A stretch of DNA of 64,000 bases. It comes from an uncultured delta proteobacterium (GTDB lineage: Bacteria > Desulfobacterota > Desulfobulbia > Desulfobulbales > Desulfocapsaceae). Shown one piece after another: positions 36,575 through 44,998 of the stretch. The translations under genes and the position numbers were made by a program. Each line of letters begins with the position of its first letter. Positions within the stretch are counted from its first letter, which is position 1. Below the pieces are notes generated by a model. It was not told the origin of the DNA, ran no database searches, and saw only the letters and a program-made list of their open reading frames with translations. The stretch lies in NCBI GenBank assembly GCA_903875445.1, contig CAIQWD010000072.1, forward strand, positions 124,001 to 188,000. The letters are read 5' to 3'.

Positions 36575-37069
36575 TTAACCTTCCACGGTCAGCATCTTTA
36601 AGCAGGCATTTTCTCCGGCATGGCGAATTTCCAGGGTAGCCTTCTTGCCCATGATCGTCTCCAGGGCACCGGCAAAAAAACCGTACATCATATTGCAGAG
36701 CGATCCCTGCTGGGGGTGCCCGAAACGCAAAAGCGACTGACGGATCATACAATCGCGGAACACCAGGAGCATTTGCCGCTGGCCTTTACCATTTCTGGTA
36801 ATGAGTTCCTCCTGGTCCTTCGGCTTGAAGGGTTCAAACCCCCATAAACAACTATTGGCCAAAAGGATGTTGCGCACTTCCTCGACAGCCTCGAGAAGGT
36901 CATCGGTCCGCCGTGCCGCGGCTGAAAATTTGCGTCCGAGATTGCGGCCTGCCGACATGGTCATGCTGCTTGCTCCCCGCCCGAGGATCGGTTCAATCCC
37001 GGCTGACAGTGCCGCCATGAAATTCATGGTTTCTTGGAGCGTTCTTCGCTTTTTTAATATTTCTTCCAC
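36575..37069 (-). CDS. V4R-like protein of the hydrogenase operon (copy 2)
   Basis: This first gene of the hydrogenase operon encodes a paralogue of the protein at 33445. From the GTG at 37069 (GGGGAG 7 bases before) it has 164 residues. Shared features are FRDCMIR (Cys107), QGSLCNMMYGFFAGAL (Cys125) and HAGENACLKML (Cys156). The N-terminal half also aligns through SAGRNLGRKF against SGRKMALN. An earlier GTG at 37126 is possible but has no good site. It is cytoplasmic by sequence. The conserved cysteines could bind a metal or a cluster. The call rests on resemblance to V4R domains and needs a profile search. Confidence 0.78.
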   Translation of the reverse strand: MEEILKKRRTLQETMNFMAALSAGIEPILGRGASSMTMSAGRNLGRKFSAAARRTDDLLEAVEEVRNILLANSCLWGFEPFKPKDQEELITRNGKGQRQMLLVFRDCMIRQSLLRFGHPQQGSLCNMMYGFFAGALETIMGKKATLEIRHAGENACLKMLTVEG

Positions 37070-37169
37070 CTCAGATCTCCCCTGCGCAATATTTCCTTGT
37101 GACAAAAAACAATTACCTTCCTGCACGCCGTTTGATCCGGAACAGGTGATCAGATCCTTTCCAGGGTCA

Positions 37170-37198
37170 GGCTATTGATAGGGTGCCCTTCAATAGCC
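37170..37198 (-). promoter_or_regulatory. Inverted repeat in the hydrogenase operon leader
   Basis: GGCTATTGA (37170-37178) and TCAATAGCC (37190-37198) form a perfect 9-bp inverted repeat with inner GGG/CCC pairing, about 100-130 bases before the first hydrogenase gene. No U-tract follows on the minus strand, so an operator or mRNA structure is likelier than a terminator. Upstream, TTGAGT and TACATT 17 bases apart could be the promoter. The rest of the 330-base gap to pcm (37070-37399) shows no gene. Confidence 0.5.
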
Positions 37199-37399
37199 GG
37201 CATTTATCCAATAAATGTATCGAAAATACCTTAGAAACTCAAGCAAAAGATGATAAAAATTATTCTTAGAGAAGAATTCTTATTAAATATGAAAAATATC
37301 AGGAGGAAGGGACAAAAAGGCTCATGGCAATGCAATCCGCTGATCTACAGCCTACCTGGATTGTAAATCCACCGCAACCTCCCGGCAACTCCAGCGGTT

Positions 37400-38047
37400 T
37401 CACTTACTCCAGCCATGCTCTCCGACCAAATCTACAAAACGGACTCCAGCCAGATGGCTAATTTCCACCTGGCCCTCTTTTTTTTCAAGCAATTGCAATA
37501 CCTGCTCGTGCTGATCGCCGACCGGGATAATCAACCTGCCGGGATCGGCGAGTTGGGCGATCAACGGCTCGGGAACCTCAGGTCCGCCGGCGGTAACGAT
37601 GATGGCGTCGTAGGGGCCGAATTCCGCCCAGCCCAGGGTGCCATCGTCGAGTTTTGATCTGATATTGAAATACCGCAACCTGTCGAAGATCCGCCTGGCT
37701 CCGGCCAGCAGCGAATTAACACGTTCAACGGTGAAAACCTGGGCACATAATCTGGAAAGGATCGCCGCCTGGTAACCGGAACCGGTACCGATTTCCAGGA
37801 TCTTTTCATTGCCCTTCAAAGCCAGGGCCTGTGTCATATAAGCAACGATATACGGTTGCGAGATAGTCTGACCGGCACCAATCGGCAAGGGATGATCCCC
37901 ATAGGCCCGCCCCTGCATGGCGTCGTCAACAAACAAGTGCCTGGGCACCTCGGCCATCGCCGCAAGAGTACGTGGGTCACGAATGTCTCGACCGAGGAGC
38001 TGGTCTTGAACCATTCGCAACCGCCCTGTCTCATACGGATCGATCAC
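37400..38047 (-). CDS. pcm: Protein-L-isoaspartate O-methyltransferase
   Basis: Pcm methylates L-isoaspartyl residues with SAM, starting repair of aged proteins. The family motifs are MAEVPRHLFVDD, PLPIGAGQTISQPYIVA, ILEIGTGSGYQAAIL (SAM binding) and DGTLGWAEFGPYDAIIVTA. The start is a GTG at 38047 overlapping the lipoprotein stop (GTGA). Length is 215 residues. It depends on the SAM cycle encoded at 3518-6047. The unit with the preceding lipoprotein appears translationally coupled. Confidence 0.95.
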   Translation of the reverse strand: MIDPYETGRLRMVQDQLLGRDIRDPRTLAAMAEVPRHLFVDDAMQGRAYGDHPLPIGAGQTISQPYIVAYMTQALALKGNEKILEIGTGSGYQAAILSRLCAQVFTVERVNSLLAGARRIFDRLRYFNIRSKLDDGTLGWAEFGPYDAIIVTAGGPEVPEPLIAQLADPGRLIIPVGDQHEQVLQLLEKKEGQVEISHLAGVRFVDLVGEHGWSK

Positions 38048-38430
38048 TTCTTTTTCTCTTGCCAGGAAAAATCTTTGGCCCAGCCCATATCACCTTCGTT
38101 GGCATAGGAATAGTCGCAGGAAATAACGACACCATTTCGGAGTGTTACTACAACTTGATTGAATTCCGGTGAACCTAATTTACTGCCAAGTAGAGGCGTT
38201 TTTTGGAGAAGGCTCACATTTTTTTCTTTATACAACCATTTTTCCACGCCGTCGCCAAGTACCTGCTGTTCATCCGGATCGCCAAGAAAAATGACAACAT
38301 CCTCCCGCGTCGATTTATCGACCTGCAAAAGGGCAATATCCGAGGCAAGATGCCGAACGGGTTTGCTATAGCAGCCACCAAGACAGAAGGCCAGGAAGAG
38401 AAAGAGAAATACATTTATTCGTGAAGCCAT
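38044..38430 (-). CDS. BamE/SmpA-like lipoprotein
   Basis: The ATG at 38430 lies 6 bases after GGAG. The signal peptide RINVFLFLFLAFCLGGCYS ends in a lipobox with Cys at about residue 17, so the protein is a lipoprotein. The mature part has a small BamE-like pattern: LLQVDKSTREDVVIFLGDPD, then VEKWLYKEKN. Length is 128 residues and the C-terminus is Lys-rich. The stop overlaps pcm by GTGA. A role in outer-membrane or envelope assembly is suggested by the fold only. Confidence 0.75.
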   Translation of the reverse strand: MASRINVFLFLFLAFCLGGCYSKPVRHLASDIALLQVDKSTREDVVIFLGDPDEQQVLGDGVEKWLYKEKNVSLLQKTPLLGSKLGSPEFNQVVVTLRNGVVISCDYSYANEGDMGWAKDFSWQEKKK

Positions 38431-38537
38431 ACGCATCTCCAATGAACGATTGGTGTTAGTAAGATCAACAACTCTATAGCCTGTGGACTTCAATTTTTCA
38501 ATGAATAACTCAGCAACCGGCTCAAGGAGGGTAATGA

Positions 38538-38566
38538 AAGCGGCATGTCGAGACGACATGCCGCTT
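38538..38566 (-). terminator. Hairpin terminator after htpG
   Basis: A perfect 13-bp inverted repeat (38538-38550 with 38554-38566, loop of 3) stands 16 bases beyond the htpG stop. The U-tract on the minus strand is short (TTTCATT), so termination may be helped by the very stable stem. Confidence 0.7.
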
Positions 38567-38582
38567 GGAGCCGCAGCTTGCC

Positions 38583-40463
38583 TCAACCCTCAACCACACG
38601 GCTGAGAATACGGTAGTTTCTCTCAACCATCGCCAGGGGATCGACAACCAGTCCGGCCTGAATCATGGCGTTGTCGTGGATCTGCCTGGCCACCTCGGCG
38701 GCAAAGCTTTCATCCCTGTCGTGCAGGGCGGCAAGTTTTTTGATCAGGGGATTGCCGGGATTGATTTCCATTTTTTTCTTCGACTCGCCCATGCCGGGAA
38801 TGCCGTGTTCCTTGCGACTGGCGGCAAGCACCCGTTCCATCGACGAGGTCATAAAGCCATCCGGGTTGACAATCATCGCCGGCGCATCAACTAACCGCTT
38901 GGAAACAACCACGTCGGAGACACTGGTTTCGAGAAGCTTTTTCATCCATTCGGTAAGCTTGCTCAGGGCGTCTTTATCTAGTCGCTCGTTTTCTCCGGTC
39001 GTCTCGTCGATCTTCGTTTCTTCTTCATCTTTACTGAGGGACAGATCGGCCCGGTCGGCGGAAACCAGTTTCTTGCCGTCAAATTCCGCCAGATGGCTGA
39101 GGACGAAATCATCGATCGGTTCCAGGGTGTAGATGATCTCGATATCTTTTTTCTTGAACATCTCAACGTACGGCCCGGCTTCAATGGCGGCTCGGGAGGG
39201 CCCATTTATATAATAAATCTCTTTCTGTTCCGACCCCATACGGAGGACATAATCGGCGAGCGCAATGGGTTTTCCGGGTTCCGACTTGGAGGATTCGAAA
39301 CGCAGCAACTTACCCAATTCCTTCTGAAATTCATAATCGGAGGTAGCCCCTTCTTTCAGATAGATGCCGAAGGTGGTCCAGAATCCCAGGTATTTCTCGC
39401 TATCGTTTTTCGCTTCTTCATCGAGGTGTTTTAAAAACCTTTTGGTGATGACCTTACGCAGTTTGGCAACCAGGGCATTATCCTGCAGGGCCTGACGGGA
39501 AATATTCAAAGGCAGATCTTCGCTGTCAACCACCCCTTTGAGAAACCTTAGCCACTCCGGCAGGATATTTTTCGAATGCTGATCGATGAGAATGCGCTGG
39601 CAGTAGAGATTGACCCCCGGATCGACCTTGCCAAAGCCGAAGACCTCAAAATTCTCAACCGGGACAAAGACCAGGGCATTGATGGCAAGAGGCGCATCGG
39701 CCGAAAAATGCAGCCGGTACATCGGCTCGGAGACCGCACCGCCGATGAATTTGTAAAACTCGCTGTATTCCTCCTCTTTGATGTCGCTCTTATTCCGTGT
39801 CCACAGCGCCTGCACGGTATTCACCACCTCACCGGCCAGTTTTATCGGAAAGGAGACAAAGGAGGAATACTGTTTAATTATCGACTCGATTTTCCATTTC
39901 TGCACATAATCCTTGGCATCTTCTTTCAATTCGATAATGACCTTGGTTCCCCGGCGCAGTCCGGGCATCTCCCCTATGGTGAAGGAACCGGTGCCGTCGG
40001 ACAGCCACTCGTGGCCTTCGCTCTTATCCCATGATCGGCTTTGCACCCTGACTATATTCCCGGCCATGAAGGCTGAATAGAAACCGACACCGAACTGGCC
40101 AATAAGACTGACATCTTTTTTGGCAGCCTCGGCCAATTGAGAGAGAAAGGTATTCGAGCCGGAGTGGGCGATGGTCCCGAGGTTGTGCTCCAGTTCCGCA
40201 CCGGTCATGCCGATCCCGGTATCGGTAATCGTCAGGGTATTCTTCTTGTCATCCAGTTCGATTGCGATCTCAAGCGGCAAGTGGCCGTCGAAAACATCGG
40301 TATGGGTGAGGCTCTCGTGGCGGAATTTTTCCAGGGCATCGGCCGCGTTGGAGATCAATTCGCGCACAAAAACATCTCGTTCGGTATAGAGAGAATTGAT
40401 CACAATATCGAGGAGCTTCTTGGTTTCTGCCTTGAATTCGTGGGTTGTTGTCTTGCCTGTCAT
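38583..40463 (-). CDS. htpG: Molecular chaperone HtpG (Hsp90)
   Basis: HtpG is the bacterial Hsp90, an ATP-driven dimeric chaperone. The GHKL ATPase domain shows ELISNAADALEKFR, TITDTGIGMT, LGTIAHSGSNTFL and IGQFGVGFYSAFM. The middle domain carries GVVDSEDLPLNISRQ with the catalytic Arg. The C-terminal dimerisation domain ends the 626-residue protein, the usual size. A consensus-like TTGACA/TAACAT promoter lies 80-110 bases upstream on this strand; no CIRCE element or clear sigma-32 motif is seen. It diverges from hemG. Confidence 0.97.
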   Translation of the reverse strand: MTGKTTTHEFKAETKKLLDIVINSLYTERDVFVRELISNAADALEKFRHESLTHTDVFDGHLPLEIAIELDDKKNTLTITDTGIGMTGAELEHNLGTIAHSGSNTFLSQLAEAAKKDVSLIGQFGVGFYSAFMAGNIVRVQSRSWDKSEGHEWLSDGTGSFTIGEMPGLRRGTKVIIELKEDAKDYVQKWKIESIIKQYSSFVSFPIKLAGEVVNTVQALWTRNKSDIKEEEYSEFYKFIGGAVSEPMYRLHFSADAPLAINALVFVPVENFEVFGFGKVDPGVNLYCQRILIDQHSKNILPEWLRFLKGVVDSEDLPLNISRQALQDNALVAKLRKVITKRFLKHLDEEAKNDSEKYLGFWTTFGIYLKEGATSDYEFQKELGKLLRFESSKSEPGKPIALADYVLRMGSEQKEIYYINGPSRAAIEAGPYVEMFKKKDIEIIYTLEPIDDFVLSHLAEFDGKKLVSADRADLSLSKDEEETKIDETTGENERLDKDALSKLTEWMKKLLETSVSDVVVSKRLVDAPAMIVNPDGFMTSSMERVLAASRKEHGIPGMGESKKKMEINPGNPLIKKLAALHDRDESFAAEVARQIHDNAMIQAGLVVDPLAMVERNYRILSRVVEG

Positions 40464-40545
40464 GGTTCACCTCTTGCAATGTACGTATGGGAGAAAGAGG
40501 GCTGTGCGCCTCTTTCCATTGATTTTTTCGGGAAAGTCGGCGAAA

Positions 40546-40573
40546 ATGTTAAGCATCGATGATCGACTGTCAA
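40546..40573 (-). promoter_or_regulatory. Sigma-70-like promoter of htpG
   Basis: On the minus strand TTGACA (40568-40573) and TAACAT (40546-40551) are 16 bases apart, with transcription expected near 40540. It lies in the 179-base gap between the divergent htpG and hemG. Confidence 0.6.
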
Positions 40574-40642
40574 GAGTTTCACCCTCCTGTTGCGCAGCCC
40601 CCCTGCAAGTGAGAAAAGGACCATGAAAATGATAGCCTTACA

Positions 40643-42046
40643 ATGAACGACTCCTACCAGACCCTTATTATCGGCGGCGGCCTTTCCGGCCTGGTCGTCG
40701 CCCATAAACTCCGGCTGCACAACCCTGGCCATCGTTTTGCCGTGCTCGAAAAGAGCGAGCGGCCGGGCGGGGTCATTGCCACCCATTGCGACCAGGGCTA
40801 CATGAGCGAACGCGGGCCGCACGGTTTTCTCGACAACTGCGAGGAGAGCCGACAAATTCTTGCTGAAACCGGCCTCGACCGGGAAAGTATCAAAGCGCCG
40901 CTCATCGATTTTGTCCGCTATGTGCGTCTGGGCGGCAAGCTCAACCTCATCCCCCAGACGCCAGGTAAGATCCTCCTGGCACCTCTTGTTCCCTGGCATG
41001 CCAAACTCCGGGTTCTCGCCGAGTTGTGGCAACCGGTAGTCGATGGGGAGCCGACGGTGGCCAAATGGGCACACCATCGCTTCGGGCCGGCCCTTCTTCC
41101 GTATCTCGATGCGGTGTTTACCGGCACCTACGCCGGCGATTTCGATAGACTGACAATTGATAGCGTCATGCCCGGAGTACGGGCGCTTGAGAAACAATAC
41201 GGCTCGGTCCTGCGCGGTTTATTGGTCGGAGTGCTTGCCAAGAGGAAAAGCGGTGATGCAAAGACTCCCTTCAGGATGCCGGCAATGACCAGCTTCCCTC
41301 AAGGGATGCAACGTCTCCCGGAAAGACTGGCAGAACATCTTTGTCCCGGTCGCGACCTATTTTTGAATACTACGGTCACCGGAGTGCAACCTACGGGAAA
41401 AGGCTGGCTGGTCGAAGCATCCGAGGGACAATACCAGGCGAAAAACGTGGTTTTTGCCGTACCGGTAAATGCGGCCCTGCCACTCCTCGCCGGCCTCGAC
41501 CCGAGTATCCCGGAAAGGTCTCTTCCCTCTACCTGGCTGGCAACGGTGGTTTTCGGCTTTAAAGACACTGTCAAGCTTCCACCGGGCTTCGGTTTTCTTG
41601 CCCCGGAAGTGGAACAACGTTTCACCCTGGGGGCACTCTTTTCCTCGAATATGTTCCCGGGTCGTGCCCCAAAAGGACATATGGTCTTTGAGACCCTCAT
41701 CGGCGGTCGAAGGCACCCGAAGCGAGTCGAACTGGATGACAAAACCTTAACCCATAAAGCCTTCGAAGATGTCCGGGAGATCCTCGACCTGCCAGAGCAA
41801 CCGGCCTACACCACGGTTTTACGTTCAAGCGGCGGTATTCCTCAGCTGGAACGGAACTACCCTCGCCTTCTTGCCTGGCGGGAAAGGTTTCTCGGTACTC
41901 GCCGAGGCCTCCATATCTGTGGTTTTGGCTGGGACGGTATTGGTCTGAACGACATGATGAAGCACGCCACCCGAGTGTCCGAGGCTCTTCTCAGGGACAC
42001 CGGGACACCCCGTGCCAATGTGGAAGTGAAAGGTATCTATTTTTAA
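40643..42046 (+). CDS. hemG: Protoporphyrinogen/coproporphyrinogen oxidase (HemY type)
   Basis: This FAD enzyme oxidises the porphyrinogen ring late in haem synthesis. The dinucleotide-binding start IIGGGLSGLVVAHKL is followed by LEKSERPGGVI, ERGPHGFLDN and FTGTYAGDFDRLTI. The C-terminus carries GIPQLERNYP and the FAD-contacting GFGWDGIGLNDMMKHA. Length is 467 residues. Oxygen-dependent family members are common, but homologues occur in anaerobes with other acceptors. Siroheme of DsrAB branches off earlier, so this serves haem. Its stop shares the TTAA at 42043-42046 with convergent dnaA. Confidence 0.92.
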   Translation: MNDSYQTLIIGGGLSGLVVAHKLRLHNPGHRFAVLEKSERPGGVIATHCDQGYMSERGPHGFLDNCEESRQILAETGLDRESIKAPLIDFVRYVRLGGKLNLIPQTPGKILLAPLVPWHAKLRVLAELWQPVVDGEPTVAKWAHHRFGPALLPYLDAVFTGTYAGDFDRLTIDSVMPGVRALEKQYGSVLRGLLVGVLAKRKSGDAKTPFRMPAMTSFPQGMQRLPERLAEHLCPGRDLFLNTTVTGVQPTGKGWLVEASEGQYQAKNVVFAVPVNAALPLLAGLDPSIPERSLPSTWLATVVFGFKDTVKLPPGFGFLAPEVEQRFTLGALFSSNMFPGRAPKGHMVFETLIGGRRHPKRVELDDKTLTHKAFEDVREILDLPEQPAYTTVLRSSGGIPQLERNYPRLLAWRERFLGTRRGLHICGFGWDGIGLNDMMKHATRVSEALLRDTGTPRANVEVKGIYF

Positions 42047-43377
42047 AGTTGTTTCACCTTGTTACCGAGAATTTCGAGCTGGGCACTGACCGAGCTGTTT
42101 CGCACCACCTGGCTCGAAACCACCTTGATGGCATGCAAAACAGTGGAATGATCGCGGTTAAAGACCCTGCCGATATCCGCCAGAGATTCTTCGGTATACT
42201 TTCGCGCCAGGAACATGGCAACCTGTCGCGGGAAAGATATGGATCGCTTACGCGAACGGGATCGCAGATCCTCAAGGCTCACTTTAAACTGTCCGCTCAC
42301 CAACTCACCGATAGTTGCGGCAGTAAGGACTTGATTTACCCCAACAATAGACGCAACCACCTCACGCACCAAATCCATATCCACATGACCGCCGAGAAGG
42401 CAGGCCTTGGCCCGGACGGCAATCAGTGCCGACTCGATCTTGCGAATATCGCCTCGAACATTATTGGCCAGATAACCGACCAGCTCTTCGTCGAGCACCA
42501 GTTGCTGCGTCAGGGCTTTCTTTTCGACAATGCGGTAGCGGGTGTTGATATCCGGGGCCTTAATGGCGGTTACCAGCCCGGAAGTCATTCGTGAGCGAAA
42601 CTCGTCATCAATGCCGATCAAATCGCGCGGTGCACGGTTGGCGGTGAGAATGACACGTTTTCCCGACTTTATCAGGATGTCGAGAATATCGTTCAGTTCT
42701 TCTTGGGTCTTCTTTTTTCCAGTGAGTGAATGGACATCCTCGACAAGCAAGATATCGCAGTTTTCCTGGTATTTACGCTTGAATTCATCCATCGAATTGT
42801 GCTGAATCCCGCGCACCATCTCCGCCGAGAACTGCTTCGCGGTCAGATAATGCAGCCGGGTCATCGGCGATTCGGCAAAGATCTGATGGGCAACTGCATG
42901 GGTCAGATGGCTCTTTCCAAGCCCTGTATCGCTATTTATATAGAGGCATGGTCCCACCATCCCATCTTTGTTGACCATTGACCGGCAAGCCGATTCGGCA
43001 AGGATATTACTCTCGCCCACCATAAATTCGTCAAAGGTGTATTTCGGGTGCAGTGCCTTGCTTTTCGAATTATTTTCGGGAAGATAAGGCAGTCGCATCG
43101 GGGTTCCGACCAGTCTTTTCGTCGACCTGATCATCTCATTCGATTGCGTTCCCTCACGAAAAACCACCTTGATTGCAGGCAAACCGTTTTCCCGGAGTTT
43201 GTCGGTTATGACACCCAGAAAATTCTGGCGTATGTAGGCACTGAAATACCTGTCCGGACTGGTAAGATAGAGACAATCCTCCTTTATCTGCATATATTCT
43301 ATCGGCTCTATCCACAGCGAAAAAATATTTTCCGCCATCGACTCTTTCAAACCTGCCTTGACTCTCTCCCAGACCAT
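42043..43377 (-). CDS. dnaA: Replication initiator DnaA, with an atypical P-loop
   Basis: DnaA binds origin boxes and opens the duplex. Domain I spans about residues 1-75, the AAA+ domain about 110-330, and domain IV ends with IGRVFNRDHSTVLHAI, the box-binding signature. The sensor/arginine region FRSRMTSGLVTAI is kept. The Walker A motif reads SDTGLGKSHL, lacking the first Gly of GxxxxGKT, and Walker B reads LLVEDVHSL rather than LLIDD. The ATG at 43377 with AAGGGA 6 bases before gives 444 residues. The neighbour is hemG, not dnaN. It could be the main initiator or a second copy. Confidence 0.9.
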   Translation of the reverse strand: MVWERVKAGLKESMAENIFSLWIEPIEYMQIKEDCLYLTSPDRYFSAYIRQNFLGVITDKLRENGLPAIKVVFREGTQSNEMIRSTKRLVGTPMRLPYLPENNSKSKALHPKYTFDEFMVGESNILAESACRSMVNKDGMVGPCLYINSDTGLGKSHLTHAVAHQIFAESPMTRLHYLTAKQFSAEMVRGIQHNSMDEFKRKYQENCDILLVEDVHSLTGKKKTQEELNDILDILIKSGKRVILTANRAPRDLIGIDDEFRSRMTSGLVTAIKAPDINTRYRIVEKKALTQQLVLDEELVGYLANNVRGDIRKIESALIAVRAKACLLGGHVDMDLVREVVASIVGVNQVLTAATIGELVSGQFKVSLEDLRSRSRKRSISFPRQVAMFLARKYTEESLADIGRVFNRDHSTVLHAIKVVSSQVVRNSSVSAQLEILGNKVKQL

Positions 43378-43923
43378 ACGAATCCCTTCCCCCGTGAGAA
43401 CACAAAAAAGCAATAATCAACCAAATGAGGCAATTCACACGGCAAAAAAACCCTTGCCGTGTGCCTTAAGTGTTGCATGGAAATGACTGTTCAACAGCCT
43501 CATACTCTTGTCGCGTAGAAGTGTCGCGTGGAACCACACGACATGTGTTTTCAAGCGAGGAATAAACTCTAATTCCATTACCCAGTCAAAGCCGGTTATA
43601 AGATATTTTCTTTTGAAGGCGGCCTGTTATGAACACTCCCCTGCATCCCGCGAATTCACTGAAGCGGCACCGCCCCGTCGCCTGCAGGCCTTGGTTTCCC
43701 AAGGATTTCCCGGCAATCGTCTTTTCCTCCAGCAAATAGCACCCTTAGGTGGCTATGCACAAAGTTATCAACAGTTTAAGACAATGATTAATTTCTGTAT
43801 TCCTTCTATTTTCTGCATTTTTCTCTATATTACTCAAATTATCATATTCTCATCAGGCGTATTCACGTCATTTCGCGGCCTTCGAAGCACCAATAAAAAT
43901 ACGTATTTTTTCTTCTTTAATCT
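43378..43923. other. Non-coding AT-rich region upstream of dnaA, candidate origin
   Basis: This 546-base gap between dnaA and comF holds no convincing gene. Two DnaA-box-like sites fit TTATNNACA: TTATGAACA at 43627-43635 and TTATCAACA at 43765-43773. A very AT-rich stretch follows at about 43775-43925 and could be an unwinding element. The dnaA promoter must also lie here. Two boxes are few for a full oriC, so this may instead be dnaA autoregulation. Confidence 0.4.
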
Positions 43924-44673
43924 TCACCGCACCCTGCCACGTTGTGGCCCCACAACTCTTGCCAGGGTAAGAACCTTCACCCCACGCACTCCATGGCGCG
44001 CAAGGACTGTGGCACACTCCTGCACCGTAGTTCCGGTGGTATAAACATCATCAACCAAACAGACCATAGTCTTCTCCAGTTGTATGCCATGGCGAATTGT
44101 AAAGGCACCCACCAGATTTTTCCGCCTCTCCAGCCCGCTCAGCCGGGTTTGTGCGGTCGTATTCCGGGTTCGAAACAACCAATCGGAACGAATCAATTTT
44201 TTTTTCTCGGGAAAAAATAAGCCGGCAAGAAGAGTCGCCTGATTCAGTCCTCGACCGCGGTGTCGTTGAGCATGGAGGGGGACCGGAATTATCCAGTCAC
44301 AGTCGACGAATTCCGACAAATCACCGCCTCGAATGACAGCCGAAATTCCCTTGGCGACCGAAGTGTCGGCAGCATATTTCAATCTTCGCACTAATTGTTG
44401 CACGGCAGGCTCATAACGCACCAAAGACCGGGCAAGGTAAAAGGCAGGAGGGTTTCGCAGGCATTCGCCACAGAGATACTCCCGATCTTCCTCGCCGGCC
44501 AGCTCCATGCCGCAGACCCGGCAAAATGGTCGCTGCAGGTAACCGATGCTGCCGAAACATCGGGGACAGAGACTCTGTTGCCGAGGAGTATCAAGTCTTA
44601 CCCGGCAGACCGCACATACCGGCGGAAAGACAAGATTCATAAAGTCTTTTAACAGCTGCGCCCCCACCTTCAT
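43924..44673 (-). CDS. comF: ComF-family phosphoribosyltransferase-like protein
   Basis: ComF proteins assist DNA uptake or recombination in competent bacteria and exist widely without proven competence. The N-terminal zinc module shows CAVCRVRL, LCPRCFG, CRVCGMEL and CGECLRNP. The phosphoribosyltransferase part has WIIPVPLHAQRHRGRGLNQA and the PRPP loop VCLVDDVYTTGTTVQEC. Length is 249 residues. GAGG lies 8 bases before the ATG. It is divergent from bamA. With dprA at 12380 it is one of two competence-linked genes here. Confidence 0.93.
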   Translation of the reverse strand: MKVGAQLLKDFMNLVFPPVCAVCRVRLDTPRQQSLCPRCFGSIGYLQRPFCRVCGMELAGEEDREYLCGECLRNPPAFYLARSLVRYEPAVQQLVRRLKYAADTSVAKGISAVIRGGDLSEFVDCDWIIPVPLHAQRHRGRGLNQATLLAGLFFPEKKKLIRSDWLFRTRNTTAQTRLSGLERRKNLVGAFTIRHGIQLEKTMVCLVDDVYTTGTTVQECATVLARHGVRGVKVLTLARVVGPQRGRVR

Positions 44674-44998
44674 TTTCTTAACCTCGCACCATTTTTCAAC
44701 CTATCTTTTCTAGCCCCAAGCATTAGCGATTTTCTCCTCCTCTCGCCAAACCCAATGCGGCTCTGCTCGAAAATGCACAATACTGTTCATTTCTTACATT
44801 TTTCCTTCATACCCATAAGCATCCTTTGCAATTGCCAAGAAACATGGCATAATACGCAGGTTTTTTTAAGCAAATTAATTATCAGAAACTCCAAACAACA
44901 CTTCTTGCCGTTAAATATCAATTAATTAACCATCCCTTCCGGAAATTGTCGGCTGTTGCTTTCACCCGGATGTGTGGTCATTTACAGGAAGGTACTCT
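44674..44998 (+). promoter_or_regulatory. Divergent intergenic region with a possible bamA promoter
   Basis: This 325-base gap between comF and bamA contains no gene that I can support. TTGCAA (44826-44831) and CATAAT (44848-44853), 16 bases apart, could be a plus-strand promoter, leaving a leader of about 140 bases. A long AT-rich stretch follows (about 44850-44930). The comF promoter should lie in the proximal part but is not obvious. Confidence 0.4.

Noticed and set aside
43508-44044. A 178-codon plus-strand frame across the gap upstream of dnaA and into comF
   Set aside because: Low-complexity Phe/Ile-rich translation of an AT-rich region, and it overlaps the conserved 3' end of comF.
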